Counted from the first letter of the stretch, positions 13,334-21,943 are shown. The stretch is 64,000 bases of DNA from Microbacterium sp. SL75 (GCF_026625865.1 NZ_CP113067.1:2604001-2668000), one strand, 5' to 3'. The notes: generated from the sequence alone by a model not told the origin. A program made the numbers and translations.

Positions 13334-13852
13334 ATGACTACCGCAACGCTCCCTCCCGCCTCCGACGCCGACGTGGCCGTGCTTCGATCCCAGCTCGGCC
13401 GTGTTCCGCGCGGAGTCGTGGGAATCGCTGCGCGCTGCGTGTGCGGCAATCCGACGGTGGTGGCGACCTCGCCGCGGCTCGACGACGGCAGTCCGTTCCC
13501 CACCTTTTACTACCTCACCCACCCCGCCGCGACTGCCGCGATGTCGGTGCTCGAGGCGGGCCACGTCATGAAGGAGTTCTCGGACGAGCTCGCCGAGGAC
13601 GAAGAGCTGCAGCAGCAGTACTTCGCGGCGCACGAGGCGTACCTCCGCGACCGCGCCGCCTACGGCGAGCCCGAGGAGATCGCGGGCATCTCGGCCGGGG
13701 GCATGCCCACGCGCGTGAAGTGCCTGCACGCTCTCGCGGGTCACGCGCTGGCGGCGGGCCCCGGCGTCAACCCGATCGGCGACCGCGCCCTCGCGCGCGG
13801 CACCTGGTCGCCCGAGCGGTGCCAGTGCGAAAGCCCCGGGACAGGCGGATGA
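13334..13852 (+). CDS. DUF501 family protein
   Basis: Protein of 172 residues of the DUF501 family, which is conserved in actinobacteria next to eno and ftsB; the function is unknown. Conserved cysteines (RCVCGNPTVV near 35-40, KCLHALAGH near 135, RCQC near the end) suggest metal binding. The ATG lies 7 nt after TACCCT, so a leaderless message is plausible, although GGAGG also falls in the gap. The stop codon overlaps the next start by ATGA, implying translational coupling to the protease. Confidence 0.88.
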   Translation: MTTATLPPASDADVAVLRSQLGRVPRGVVGIAARCVCGNPTVVATSPRLDDGSPFPTFYYLTHPAATAAMSVLEAGHVMKEFSDELAEDEELQQQYFAAHEAYLRDRAAYGEPEEIAGISAGGMPTRVKCLHALAGHALAAGPGVNPIGDRALARGTWSPERCQCESPGTGG

Positions 13853-15204
13853 AGCGCGTCGCCGCCGCCGTGGCATCCGTCATCGTGATGACGCTGCTGT
13901 GCGGCGCGACGGCGATGCCCGCGATGGCCACGACGGTTCCCGCATCGGCCTCGCCCCAGGCACCGACGAACCCCGTGCCGGAGGATCCCACGGACTCGGT
14001 CCGTGCCGGCGAGTACTGGATCGACCAGTACGGCGTGCGCGAGGCATGGAAGACCACCCGCGGCGCAGGCCAGAAGATCGCGGTCATCGACACCGGTATC
14101 GGACGCGGTCCCGCCGAGTTCAACGGGGCGGTCGTCGGCGGAACCGACGTGTCGGGCGTGGGGGCCTCCGATGGACGCACCCCGGTGGGGGCGGTCGACG
14201 CCAACCACGGCAGCTGGGTGGGCTCGCTCGCCGCAGCCCGCGGGACCGGCAACGGCCGCGGCATGATCGGCGTCGCGCCCGAGGCCGAGCTGCTGTCGAT
14301 CTCGGTCGGCTTCGGAGCCTCGAGCGCGAAACCCTTCACGGACCAGATCGCGGATGCCATCCGCTGGGCGGTCGACAACGGTGCGACCGTCATCAACATG
14401 TCGTTGACGACGAACACTCTCGACTGGGACACCAGCTGGGACACGGCGTTCGAGTACGCCTTCGACCACGACGTGGTGATCGTGGTGGCCGCCGGCAACC
14501 GGGGGAGCGGCACCGACCGCGTGGGGGCCCCGGCTACCATCCCCGGCGTGCTGGCCGTCGGCGGCGTCGATCCGACCGGCGCGGCGAGCAATGACGCGTC
14601 GACCCAGGGCATCACGATCGGTCTCTCCGCCCCGAGCGAGCGGCTCATCGGCGTCTCGGCGGACGGTTCGCTGGTGCAGTGGAACGGTACGAGCGGCGCG
14701 GCTCCCATCGTCGCCGGTATCGCGGCCCTCGTTCGCGCCGCGCATCCCGGAATGGATGCCAACAACGTCCTGAACCGCCTGATCCAGACGGCGAAGCCGG
14801 CTGCCGGCGCCTCGGCTCGTCCCGACAAGCTGTACGGCTACGGCCTGGTGGATGCCGCGGCCGCGGTGTCGGCGCGGGTCGAGACCGTATCGGAGAACCC
14901 GCTCGGAAGCTTGAAGGAATGGATCCGTCTGTATCGACGTGCGGATTCGCAGCCCTCGCCGGAGCCGACCTCGACGCCGGTGGTCATCCCGCCGCTCCCG
15001 CCCGTCGAGGCGGCGCCCGCTGCGGGCTCGCCCCTGCTGCCGTCTCGCGATAGCGTGCTCTACGGGTCGCTGCCGCTCGGTGCTGCCACACTGGCCGCTA
15101 TAATGATTGCGCTCGGTGTCACTGCTGCTGCCCGGCGAATCCGACAGGCGCGCGCCTCCCGCGAGCCGAGCCGCACCACAAACGAGGAGTCCCTCACATC
15201 GTGA
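13849..15204 (+). CDS. Secreted, membrane-anchored S8 subtilisin-like protease (mycosin-like)
   Basis: Serine protease of 451 residues. It has a signal peptide (about 1-27, ending MPAMA), a peptidase S8 domain with the triad Asp81 (AVIDTGIG), His120 (DANHGSW) and Ser282 (NGTSGAAP), then a Pro-rich linker and a C-terminal transmembrane helix at about 415-435 with a basic tail. This is the layout of mycosins and other type I anchored subtilases, so the catalytic domain faces outside. No ESX genes are near. It is coupled to DUF501 upstream (ATGA) and to the NADH dehydrogenase downstream (GTGA). The substrate is unknown. Confidence 0.9.
   Translation: MKRVAAAVASVIVMTLLCGATAMPAMATTVPASASPQAPTNPVPEDPTDSVRAGEYWIDQYGVREAWKTTRGAGQKIAVIDTGIGRGPAEFNGAVVGGTDVSGVGASDGRTPVGAVDANHGSWVGSLAAARGTGNGRGMIGVAPEAELLSISVGFGASSAKPFTDQIADAIRWAVDNGATVINMSLTTNTLDWDTSWDTAFEYAFDHDVVIVVAAGNRGSGTDRVGAPATIPGVLAVGGVDPTGAASNDASTQGITIGLSAPSERLIGVSADGSLVQWNGTSGAAPIVAGIAALVRAAHPGMDANNVLNRLIQTAKPAAGASARPDKLYGYGLVDAAAAVSARVETVSENPLGSLKEWIRLYRRADSQPSPEPTSTPVVIPPLPPVEAAPAAGSPLLPSRDSVLYGSLPLGAATLAAIMIALGVTAAARRIRQARASREPSRTTNEESLTS
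15099..15104 (+). promoter_or_regulatory. Exact TATAAT inside the protease gene, possible internal promoter for ndh
   Basis: A perfect -10 consensus in this GC-rich background, about 97 nt before the ndh start. It could add transcription of ndh independent of the protease. No good -35 hexamer is visible, so this is weak evidence. Confidence 0.3.
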
Positions 15205-16604
15205 CCACAAACGTGCCCAGAATCCTCATCGTCGGTGGGGGCTATGCAGGTTTCTACACCGCCTGGAAGCTCGAGAAGCTGCTCGGCCGAGGCGAGGCCG
15301 AAGTCACGCTCGTCGACCCGCTGCCGTACATGACGTACCAGCCCTTCCTCCCCGAGGTCGCTGCGGGCGAGATCGAGCCCCGCCACGTCGTGGTCGGCCT
15401 CCGCCGCCACCTCAAGCGCACCACGGTCATCGCGGGCAAGGTCACGGGCATCTCGCACGCCACCAAGACCGCGACGATCACGCCGATCGCCGGTGACGAC
15501 ACCTTCGAGCAGAGCTACGACCACATCGTCGTCACCGCCGGTGCTGTCTCGCGCACCTTCCCGATCCCCGGCATCGCCGACAACGCGATCGGGCTCAAGA
15601 CCATCGAAGAGGCCGTTGCGATCCGTGACCGCCTCACGTCGAACTTCGACAAGGCGTCGGTCCTTCCCGCCGGTCCGGAGCGCGACCGTCTGCTGACCGT
15701 CGTCGTCGTCGGTGGCGGCTTCGCCGGTATCGAGGTCTTCGCCGAGCTTCGCGCCTACGCGTCTTCGCTGCTCAAGCAGTACCCGACGCTGGCATTCGAT
15801 GACACGCACTTCCACCTCATCGAAGCCATGGGCCGCATCATGCCCGAGGTCTCGCAGAAGACGAGCGAGTGGGTTCTCGCCGACCTCGCGAAGAAGGGTG
15901 CCTTCGTGCACCTCGACACGCAGGTCAAGGGTGCCGTCGATGGCGTCGTCGAGCTGTCGACGGGCGAGAACCTGCCGACCGACCTGATCATCTGGACCGC
16001 CGGCGTCATGGCCAACCCCACGGTCGTCCGCGGCAGCGACCTGCCCGTCGAGGAGCGCGGTCGCATCCGCACCCGCCCCGACCTGCGTGTCGGTACCGAT
16101 GAAGAGATCGTCGAGGGAGCCTGGGCCGCCGGTGACGTGTCGGCCGTGCCCGATCTGTCGGGTGGCGGCGTGGGCGGCTTCTGCGTTCCGAACGCTCAGC
16201 ACGCGGTCCGCCAGGGCAAGCTCATGGCGAAGAACCTCGTGGCCGTGCTCCGCGGCGAGGAGCCCAAGGAGTACAACCACAAGAACCTCGGCGCCGTCGC
16301 CGGCCTGGGTCTGTACAACGGCGCGTTCCAGTCGGGCAACATCGCCCTGACCGGTCTGATCGCCTGGTTCGCACACCGCGGCTACCACGGTCTCGCCATG
16401 CCCACGTGGGAGCGCAAGTTCCGCGTGATCGGCGACTGGATGCAGAACTTCGTCCACGGCCGCGAGGTCGTGTCGCTCGAGGCCGTGCAGAAGCCTCGCG
16501 CCGCGTTCGAGGAGTTCGCCGCTCGCCCGCGTCCGGCGGCCCCCGCCGCCGAGACGCCCGCAGCGCCGGCTGAGAAGAAGGCGGAGCCCGTCGCGGCCAA
16601 GTAA
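15201..16604 (+). CDS. ndh: Type II NADH dehydrogenase (FAD-dependent)
   Basis: Peripheral membrane enzyme that passes electrons from NADH to menaquinone without pumping protons. At 467 residues it shows two Rossmann motifs: FAD-binding LIVGGGYAGFY at 8-18 and NAD-binding VVVVGGGFAGIE near 168-179. The third FAD segment GAWAAGDVSAVPD follows. The C-terminus is an amphipathic segment with a low-complexity Ala/Pro/Glu tail. The GTG start overlaps the preceding stop (GTGA). A hairpin terminator follows. The family is clear; assignment as the respiratory Ndh is by length and motifs. Confidence 0.93.
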   Translation: MTTNVPRILIVGGGYAGFYTAWKLEKLLGRGEAEVTLVDPLPYMTYQPFLPEVAAGEIEPRHVVVGLRRHLKRTTVIAGKVTGISHATKTATITPIAGDDTFEQSYDHIVVTAGAVSRTFPIPGIADNAIGLKTIEEAVAIRDRLTSNFDKASVLPAGPERDRLLTVVVVGGGFAGIEVFAELRAYASSLLKQYPTLAFDDTHFHLIEAMGRIMPEVSQKTSEWVLADLAKKGAFVHLDTQVKGAVDGVVELSTGENLPTDLIIWTAGVMANPTVVRGSDLPVEERGRIRTRPDLRVGTDEEIVEGAWAAGDVSAVPDLSGGGVGGFCVPNAQHAVRQGKLMAKNLVAVLRGEEPKEYNHKNLGAVAGLGLYNGAFQSGNIALTGLIAWFAHRGYHGLAMPTWERKFRVIGDWMQNFVHGREVVSLEAVQKPRAAFEEFAARPRPAAPAAETPAAPAEKKAEPVAAK

Positions 16605-16616
16605 GACTGTCCGTTC

Positions 16617-16652
16617 CGAGACCCTCGCGCCCTTCCGGGTGCGGGGGTCTCG
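16617..16652 (+). terminator. Terminator after ndh
   Basis: A 12-bp stem (left arm CGAGACCCTCGC, one wobble pair) with a 12-nt loop, 13 nt after the ndh stop codon. Confidence 0.8.
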
Positions 16653-16797
16653 GCGTTCCCGGGGCGTCGGGTGCCGTCGTGCGGAGCCCGGGACCGCGAG
16701 GCCGGGCGTTGGCATCGGCGGTCGACGTGTCTTCGCTGTTCTCCGCGGGACGGTCGACGGTCGGCGGGCGACACCCGCGATACGGTGGAGGGCACGG

Positions 16798-16870
16798 GCC
16801 CCCGTAGCCCAATGGCAGAGGCAGGCGACTTAAAATCGCTTCAGTGTGGGTTCGAGTCCCACCGGGGGTA
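16798..16870 (+). tRNA. tRNA with anticodon UAA (leucine codon UUA), class I form
   Basis: A 73-nt cloverleaf: acceptor stem GCCCCCG with CGGGGGT (G1-U72 wobble), discriminator A73, a D arm with AATGGCAG, anticodon stem GGCGA with TCGCT, loop CTTAAAA giving anticodon UAA, a 5-nt variable loop TCAGT and the T arm GTGGG-TTCGAGT-CCCAC. CCA is not encoded. Leucine tRNAs in bacteria are normally class II with a long variable arm, which is absent here. A73 and the TTAAAA loop do resemble tRNA-Leu(UAA). It may be a leucine tRNA variant or a tRNA of another identity. Confidence 0.85.
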
Positions 16871-16940
16871 CCCATCTCCTCTTGCGTGCGCATCGCCTGG
16901 GAGTACCTGTCTCCACCCGTAACGCGGCGCGACCCGCCGT

Positions 16941-16946
16941 TACAAT
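16941..16946 (+). promoter_or_regulatory. Putative -10 element of lemA
   Basis: TACAAT 35 nt before the lemA ATG, in the gap after the tRNA. A GTGGGG ribosome binding stretch lies just upstream of the start codon. Confidence 0.5.
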
Positions 16947-16980
16947 GGAGGGCAATCTTCCGAACGGAGTGTGGGGACTT

Positions 16981-17550
16981 ATGTGGGAGTGGCTCGTACC
17001 GGTCATCGTGATCGTCGGCATTCTGGTCATCGCTGGCATCTACCTGTGGGCCACCTACAACAGCCTCGTCGCGCTCAATGTGCGCGTCGACGAGGCGTGG
17101 AGCGACATCACGGTTCAGCTCAAACGTCGCGCCGACCTGCTGCCGAACTTGATCGAGACGGTGAAGGGCTACGCGGCGCACGAGAAGGCCGTGTTCGAGA
17201 ACGTCACGCGCGCTCGGGCCGAGACGCTGTCGGCGCAGAGCCCCGCCGAAGCCGGGGTCGCTGAAGGACACATGCAGCAGGCGCTGAAGTCGCTGTTCGC
17301 AGTCGCCGAGGCGTACCCGCAGCTCCAGGCGAGCCAGAACTTCCTGCAGCTCCAGCACTCGATCGTCGACACCGAGGACAAGATCCAGGCATCGCGCCGG
17401 TTCTACAACGGCGGCGTACGCGAGTTGAACACCAAGATCAAGGTGTTCCCGAACAACCTCTTCGCCCGTCAGCTCGGCTTCCACGAGCGGGAGTTCTTCG
17501 AGGTCATCGACGGCGCAGCGATCGCCGAACCGCCACGCGTGCAGTTCTGA
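16981..17550 (+). CDS. lemA: LemA family membrane protein
   Basis: Protein of 189 residues with one N-terminal transmembrane helix (about 5-26) and a long helical domain with the family run YNSLVALNVRVDEAWSDI, then RRADLLPNLIETVKGYA and the C-terminal VKVFPNN-like segment (KIKVFPNNLFA). LemA proteins are widespread, with no settled biochemical role. The ATG is preceded by a GTGTGGGGACTT leader. It is convergent with the next gene and shares a bidirectional terminator with it. Confidence 0.93.
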   Translation: MWEWLVPVIVIVGILVIAGIYLWATYNSLVALNVRVDEAWSDITVQLKRRADLLPNLIETVKGYAAHEKAVFENVTRARAETLSAQSPAEAGVAEGHMQQALKSLFAVAEAYPQLQASQNFLQLQHSIVDTEDKIQASRRFYNGGVRELNTKIKVFPNNLFARQLGFHEREFFEVIDGAAIAEPPRVQF

Positions 17551-17554
17551 GTCG

Positions 17555-17588
17555 ACGCGCCCCCTCCGCTTCGGCAGAGGGGGCGCGT
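17555..17588. terminator. Bidirectional terminator between lemA and the YcaQ-like gene
   Basis: A 12-bp perfect stem (left arm ACGCGCCCCCTC) with a 10-nt loop, followed by TTT on the plus strand. It lies between two convergent stop codons only 39 nt apart, so it probably serves both genes. Confidence 0.85.
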
Positions 17589-17589
17589 T

Positions 17590-18831
17590 TCAGTTGACGC
17601 GACCGTCGGGGTGTTCGTGCCGCTCGGCGCGCAGGGCCCCGGCCAGATCTTCCGCCGCGTCGCCCCACCGCGAGACCGTGACGCGGTCGAGGCCCTGCCA
17701 GCGCGCCGCCGTGAGCAGCTCCGCGGCGAGGCGCTCGGCGGCGTTCGACGGCGCCCCGCGCTCCCACCACGCGGACTGAACGCGCAGAGCGCGTGACGCG
17801 CGGTCGGCCTTGAGATCGATGCGTCCCACGATGTCGTCTCCCACGAGGACGGGCAGCGAGTAGTAGCCGAAGCGGCGTTGCGGCGCGGGGGTGTAGATCT
17901 CGATGCGGTAGTCGAAGTCGAACAGCCGCTCGGCGCGGTCGCGGAACCACACCACGGGGTCGAACGGGGTGAGGATGGCTGCGGCATCGACCTTGCGCGG
18001 CCGGGCGGCGTCGCGGTGCAGCCATGCCTTGGCCGGTGGACCGGCGACCTGCCAGCCCTCGACAGAGACGGGGATGAGCTCGCCGGCGTCGACCAGATCG
18101 CGGATGCCGGCCATCACCGCCGGTCGATCGCGGATGCGCCAGTAGTCGGCGAGGTCGGCCGCCGTGGCGACGCCGTACGCGATGGCGGCGCGACGCACGA
18201 GCTCTCTGATCGCCTCGGCGCGGGGAACGGAGGTCTCGAGCGCCGCCGGTGGAAGGACATCGGAGACGAGGGCGTAGCGCCGCTCGAAGCCGCGTCGGCC
18301 GGCGATGGCGACATCGCCGAACAACCAGAGGCGCTCCAGGCCGTTCTTGACGTCGTCCCACCCCCACCAGGAGCCGCGAGAGCCGCTGCGGGCGTCGTGT
18401 TCGATCTCGGCGGGACGGAGTGGACCGCGGTCGGCCAGCTCGTCGCGCAACCACCGCAGAAGCGGCTGGTTCGCCTCGGCCCACGCGTCGCGCTCGTACT
18501 TGGCCCGGAGCTCGTCCCGACGGAACTGCAGCAGGGGCCAGTCGTCGACCGAGACGAGGGATGCCACGTGCGCCCAGGATTCGACCCATTTCGGCCTGCG
18601 CGAGAAGGCGAGCTTGTCGAGCAGTGCGGGGTCGTAGGGGCCCAACCGCGCGAACAGGGGCATGTAGTGCGAGCGGGAGAAGACGTTGACGGAGTCGATC
18701 TGCAGGATGCGCATGCGCTGCAGCGCACCGGTGATCTGACGCGTTCCCACCGTGTCGGGGCGCGGCCGGGCGAAGCCCTGAGCTGCCAGGGCGATGCGGC
18801 GAGCGTCGGCGCGGCGGAGCGTCGTGGTCAT
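17590..18831 (-). CDS. YcaQ/AlkX-like DNA glycosylase (HTH_42 superfamily)
   Basis: Protein of 413 residues of the winged-helix HTH_42 superfamily. The catalytic Q-x-D motif of the YcaQ/AlkX branch is visible as LQIDSVN (Gln44, Asp46), followed by the family run VFSRSHYMPLFARLGPYD. Characterised YcaQ and AlkZ members excise alkylated bases and unhook interstrand crosslinks. The start ATG is preceded by TACGGT and 7 nt, suggesting a leaderless message. An upstream in-frame extension has no support. Older annotation may call it a winged-helix DNA-binding protein. Confidence 0.85.
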   Translation of the reverse strand: MTTTLRRADARRIALAAQGFARPRPDTVGTRQITGALQRMRILQIDSVNVFSRSHYMPLFARLGPYDPALLDKLAFSRRPKWVESWAHVASLVSVDDWPLLQFRRDELRAKYERDAWAEANQPLLRWLRDELADRGPLRPAEIEHDARSGSRGSWWGWDDVKNGLERLWLFGDVAIAGRRGFERRYALVSDVLPPAALETSVPRAEAIRELVRRAAIAYGVATAADLADYWRIRDRPAVMAGIRDLVDAGELIPVSVEGWQVAGPPAKAWLHRDAARPRKVDAAAILTPFDPVVWFRDRAERLFDFDYRIEIYTPAPQRRFGYYSLPVLVGDDIVGRIDLKADRASRALRVQSAWWERGAPSNAAERLAAELLTAARWQGLDRVTVSRWGDAAEDLAGALRAERHEHPDGRVN

Positions 18832-18901
18832 GCGTTTCACCGTACCCACACCCTCCGACATCGCCGCCAGAGCGCAGTCGGCGCGGCGGTAGGCTGGCGG
18901 G

Positions 18902-20092
18902 ATGAGCGGAACCGGTCCCGACGAGCGAGGGTCCTTCCTCGACGCCCTCAAGCGGCGCACCGTGTCGAGTGACCTGCAGCCGCCCGTCCCACCGGGTCTG
19001 CGGCAGGCGACAGCGTACGCGTGGCGGTTGCTGGTGATCGCCGCGGCGCTCGCGGTGGTGATCTTCGTCGTTATCCAGCTGAAGCTGCTGGTGATCCCGC
19101 TGCTGGTCGCCGTGCTGATCTCGGCACTGGTGTGGCCCGGGTTCTCTTTCCTGCTGCGGCACCGCTGGCCGAAGTGGCTCGCCATCATCGTCACGGTGCT
19201 GGGCACGCTCGCGATCATCGCGGGTCTGGTGTGGGTCGCCGTGTGGCAGATCTCGCGGCAGTTCGGGTCGGTGCGCAAGCAGACCGAGGCATCCGTCCAG
19301 CAATTCCGCGAGTACTTGATCAGCGGCCCCCTGCATCTGAGCGCTCAGCAGATCGACGACGGGCTCACGCGGGCGGGGACCTTCCTGCAGCAGCAGGGCG
19401 AGGTCATTTGGACCGGGGCCCTCACGATCGGCTCCACCATCGGGCACGTCGCGACCGGCGTGCTGTTGACGCTCTTCATCCTGCTGTGCCTGCTCGCCGA
19501 CGGGGGCGGCATCTGGCGGTGGACGACGCGCCTCTTCCCGCGCGCCGCCCGACCAGCGGTCGACGGTGCAGGTCGCGCCGGCTGGCGGACCATCAAGAGC
19601 TACGCCCGCACCCAACTGCTCGTCGCGACGATCGACGCGATCGGCATCGGTCTCGGCGCCTTCCTGCTCGGCGTGCCCCTGTCGATCCCGATCGGTGTGC
19701 TCGTCTTCCTCGGCGCGTTCATCCCGTTCGTCGGCGCGGTCGCGACCGGGGCGCTCGCGGTCTTCATCGCCCTCGTCTACAACGGCCCGCTCATCGCCCT
19801 GTTCATGCTCATCGTCGTCCTCGGGGTACAGCAGTTCGAGAGCCATGTGCTCCACCCGATCCTGATGGGCTCGGCCGTCAAGGTGCACCCTCTCGCGGTG
19901 GTGCTCGTCGTCGCAGGAGGCGCGATGATCGGCGGCATCGCCGGCGCCCTGTTCGCGGTTCCCCTCGCCGCATTCGTCAACGTCGTCGCCGTCTACCTCA
20001 GCACGAAAGCGTGGAAGCGCGACGGTGAGACCCTGGCATCCCCGGATCTGATCTGGCGGACCGTCCCGCGCGAGCGCGGAAGGAGATCATGA
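18902..20092 (+). CDS. AI-2E family transporter (PerM-like)
   Basis: Membrane protein of 396 residues with about eight helices, a soluble segment between about 125 and 170, and the family-like GVLVFLGAFIPFVGAVATGALAV and VQQFESHVLHPILMG segments. Despite the family name, most members are of unproven substrate; some act as cation or proton antiporters. The ATG follows TAGGCT by 6 nt with no Shine-Dalgarno sequence, pointing to leaderless transcription. Its stop overlaps the ilvA start by ATGA, so the two are translationally coupled. Confidence 0.9.
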   Translation: MSGTGPDERGSFLDALKRRTVSSDLQPPVPPGLRQATAYAWRLLVIAAALAVVIFVVIQLKLLVIPLLVAVLISALVWPGFSFLLRHRWPKWLAIIVTVLGTLAIIAGLVWVAVWQISRQFGSVRKQTEASVQQFREYLISGPLHLSAQQIDDGLTRAGTFLQQQGEVIWTGALTIGSTIGHVATGVLLTLFILLCLLADGGGIWRWTTRLFPRAARPAVDGAGRAGWRTIKSYARTQLLVATIDAIGIGLGAFLLGVPLSIPIGVLVFLGAFIPFVGAVATGALAVFIALVYNGPLIALFMLIVVLGVQQFESHVLHPILMGSAVKVHPLAVVLVVAGGAMIGGIAGALFAVPLAAFVNVVAVYLSTKAWKRDGETLASPDLIWRTVPRERGRRS

Positions 20093-21318
20093 ACGACACT
20101 CCCACCCTGGCCGAGTTCGAGGATGCCGCGCAGAACCTGCGCGGCATCATCACGCGAACGCCCCTCGACGAGTCGCTGCACCTGACCGAGCTCCTCGGTG
20201 TGCCGGTCAACCTCAAGCTCGAGAACCTGCAGCGCACCGGATCGTTCAAGATCCGCGGAGCGACCTACCGCCTGTCCCGTCTCACCGAGGAGGAGCGGGC
20301 GCGCGGGGTCGTCGCAGCGTCCGCGGGTAACCACGCGCAGGGCGTGGCGCTCGCCGCGCAGCAGCTCGGTATCGCAGCCACGATCTTCATGCCCCTGGGT
20401 GTTCCGGTCCCCAAGCTCCTCGCCACGCGCGGATACGGTGCCGAGGTGATCCTCGAGGGCGCGACCGTCGAGACGCCGCTGCGCCTCGCCGCCGAGTTCG
20501 CCGAGCGCACGGGTGCCGTGCTCATCCACCCCTTCGACCACCGCGACATCGTCGTGGGGCAGGGGACCCTGGGCCTCGAGCTCGTCGAGGACATGCCCGA
20601 TCTCGAGACGGTCATCGTAGGCATCGGCGGGGGAGGGCTCGCCGCGGGAGTCGCCGCCGCCGTGAAGGCGCGTGCCGCAGCCGAGGGCCGAGCGGTGCGC
20701 ATCATCGGCGTGCAGGCGCACAACTCCGCCGCCTACCCCTCGTCGCTCGCCGCGGGGTATCCGATGCAGGTCGAGACCACCCCGACGATCGCCGACGGCA
20801 TCGCGGTCGCCCGCCCCGGCGACCTGCCGTTCGAACTCATCCGGCAGTACGTCGACGAGGTCGTGACCGTCACCGAGGACGACATCGCCCGCGCGCTGCT
20901 CGTGCTCCTCGAGCGCGCCAAGCAGGTCGTCGAGCCCGCCGGAGCCGTGGGCGTGGCGGCGATCCTCGCCGGCAAGGTGAAGGCCAGCGGCCCCACGGTG
21001 ACGATCCTCTCGGGCGGCAACATCGACCCCCTCCTGTTGCAGCGGGTCGTGGCGCACGGGCTCTCGGCATCCGGTCGCTACATGTCGCTGCGGATCCCGC
21101 TGCCCGACCGCCCGGGCCAGCTCGCCCGGGTATCGGAACTGCTCGCAGGCGTCGGCGCGAACGTCATCGAGGTGCTGCACACCCGCCACGGACAGGGCCT
21201 GCAGATCAGCGAGGTGATTCTCCAGCTCAGCGTCGAGACACGCGGTGAGGAGCATCGGGCGCTGGTGATCGCGACGCTCGAGAACGCCGGGTTCATCGCG
21301 ACCGTCGTTCCGAACTGA
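20089..21318 (+). CDS. ilvA: Threonine ammonia-lyase
   Basis: PLP enzyme that deaminates threonine to 2-oxobutyrate, feeding isoleucine synthesis or threonine catabolism. At 409 residues it has the catalytic domain with the PLP lysine in GSFKIRGAT (Lys54) and the phosphate loop GIGGGGLAAG near 178-187, then one C-terminal ACT-like domain (about 330-405; RPGQLARVSELLAGVGANVIEV). A single ACT domain and this length fit the short form common in actinobacteria. It is coupled to the upstream permease and followed by a terminator. Confidence 0.94.
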   Translation: MNDTPTLAEFEDAAQNLRGIITRTPLDESLHLTELLGVPVNLKLENLQRTGSFKIRGATYRLSRLTEEERARGVVAASAGNHAQGVALAAQQLGIAATIFMPLGVPVPKLLATRGYGAEVILEGATVETPLRLAAEFAERTGAVLIHPFDHRDIVVGQGTLGLELVEDMPDLETVIVGIGGGGLAAGVAAAVKARAAAEGRAVRIIGVQAHNSAAYPSSLAAGYPMQVETTPTIADGIAVARPGDLPFELIRQYVDEVVTVTEDDIARALLVLLERAKQVVEPAGAVGVAAILAGKVKASGPTVTILSGGNIDPLLLQRVVAHGLSASGRYMSLRIPLPDRPGQLARVSELLAGVGANVIEVLHTRHGQGLQISEVILQLSVETRGEEHRALVIATLENAGFIATVVPN

Positions 21319-21325
21319 CGCGTCA

Positions 21326-21355
21326 GGGCCTCGACCGGGAGGCTGGTCGAGGCCC
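21326..21355 (+). terminator. Terminator after ilvA
   Basis: An 11-bp perfect stem (GGGCCTCGACC) with an 8-nt loop, starting 8 nt after the ilvA stop codon. Confidence 0.82.
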
Positions 21356-21399
21356 GTCCAGCGTGGTCGCACGGCCCCGGCCGCGGCGGTCCGGAAACA

Positions 21400-21440
21400 T
21401 CGCGAGCCGCCCACCCCGGCAGCGGGGGAGCGGCTCGCGA
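21400..21440 (-). terminator. Terminator after greA
   Basis: An 11-bp perfect outer stem (TCGCGAGCCGC with GCGGCTCGCGA) with a GC-rich interior that can pair further. It begins 11 nt beyond the greA stop on the minus strand. Confidence 0.8.
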
Positions 21441-21451
21441 ACGAAGGCGGG

Positions 21452-21943
21452 TTACTGACCCGAGTAGGTCTCGACCTTGACGACCTCGACCTGGATCTCT
21501 TTCCCATTGGGCGCGGTGTACGAGCCCTTGTCGCCCTCTTTGAGGCCCATGACGGCCGTGCCGAGAGGCGAGGCCTCGCTATAGACGTCGAGCTCGGAGT
21601 TGGCCGCGATCTCGCGGTTGCCGAGCAGGAACTTCTCTTCGCCGCCGGCGACGATCGCCGTGACGACGGTGCCCGACTCGACCACGCCGTGGCTCTCGGG
21701 GGCCTCGCCGACCTTGGCGTCTTTCAAGAGAGCCTGGAGGGTGCGGATGCGCGCCTCCTGCTTGCCCTGCTCGTCTTTCGCGGCGTGGTAACCGCCGTTC
21801 TCCTTGAGGTCACCCTCTTCGCGCGCGGCCTCGATGCGCTTCGCGATCTCTTCGCGGCCCGTGGTCGAGAGGTGCTCCAGCTCGCTGTGGAGGCGGTCGT
21901 AGGCGTCTTGCGTGAGGAACGTCACCTGAGCGTCGTTGGACAC
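21452..21943 (-). CDS. greA: Transcription elongation factor GreA
   Basis: Rescues backtracked RNA polymerase by stimulating transcript cleavage. The 163-residue protein has the N-terminal coiled coil, with the acidic tip region EARIRTLQALLKDAKVG and the upstream run AREEGDLKENGGYHAAKDEQG, then a FKBP-like C-terminal domain ending in VVKVETYSGQ. The GTG start is supported by AAGGAG 6 nt upstream. DUF4307 lies just upstream on the same strand, as commonly seen in actinobacteria. Confidence 0.96.
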   Translation of the reverse strand: MSNDAQVTFLTQDAYDRLHSELEHLSTTGREEIAKRIEAAREEGDLKENGGYHAAKDEQGKQEARIRTLQALLKDAKVGEAPESHGVVESGTVVTAIVAGGEEKFLLGNREIAANSELDVYSEASPLGTAVMGLKEGDKGSYTAPNGKEIQVEVVKVETYSGQ

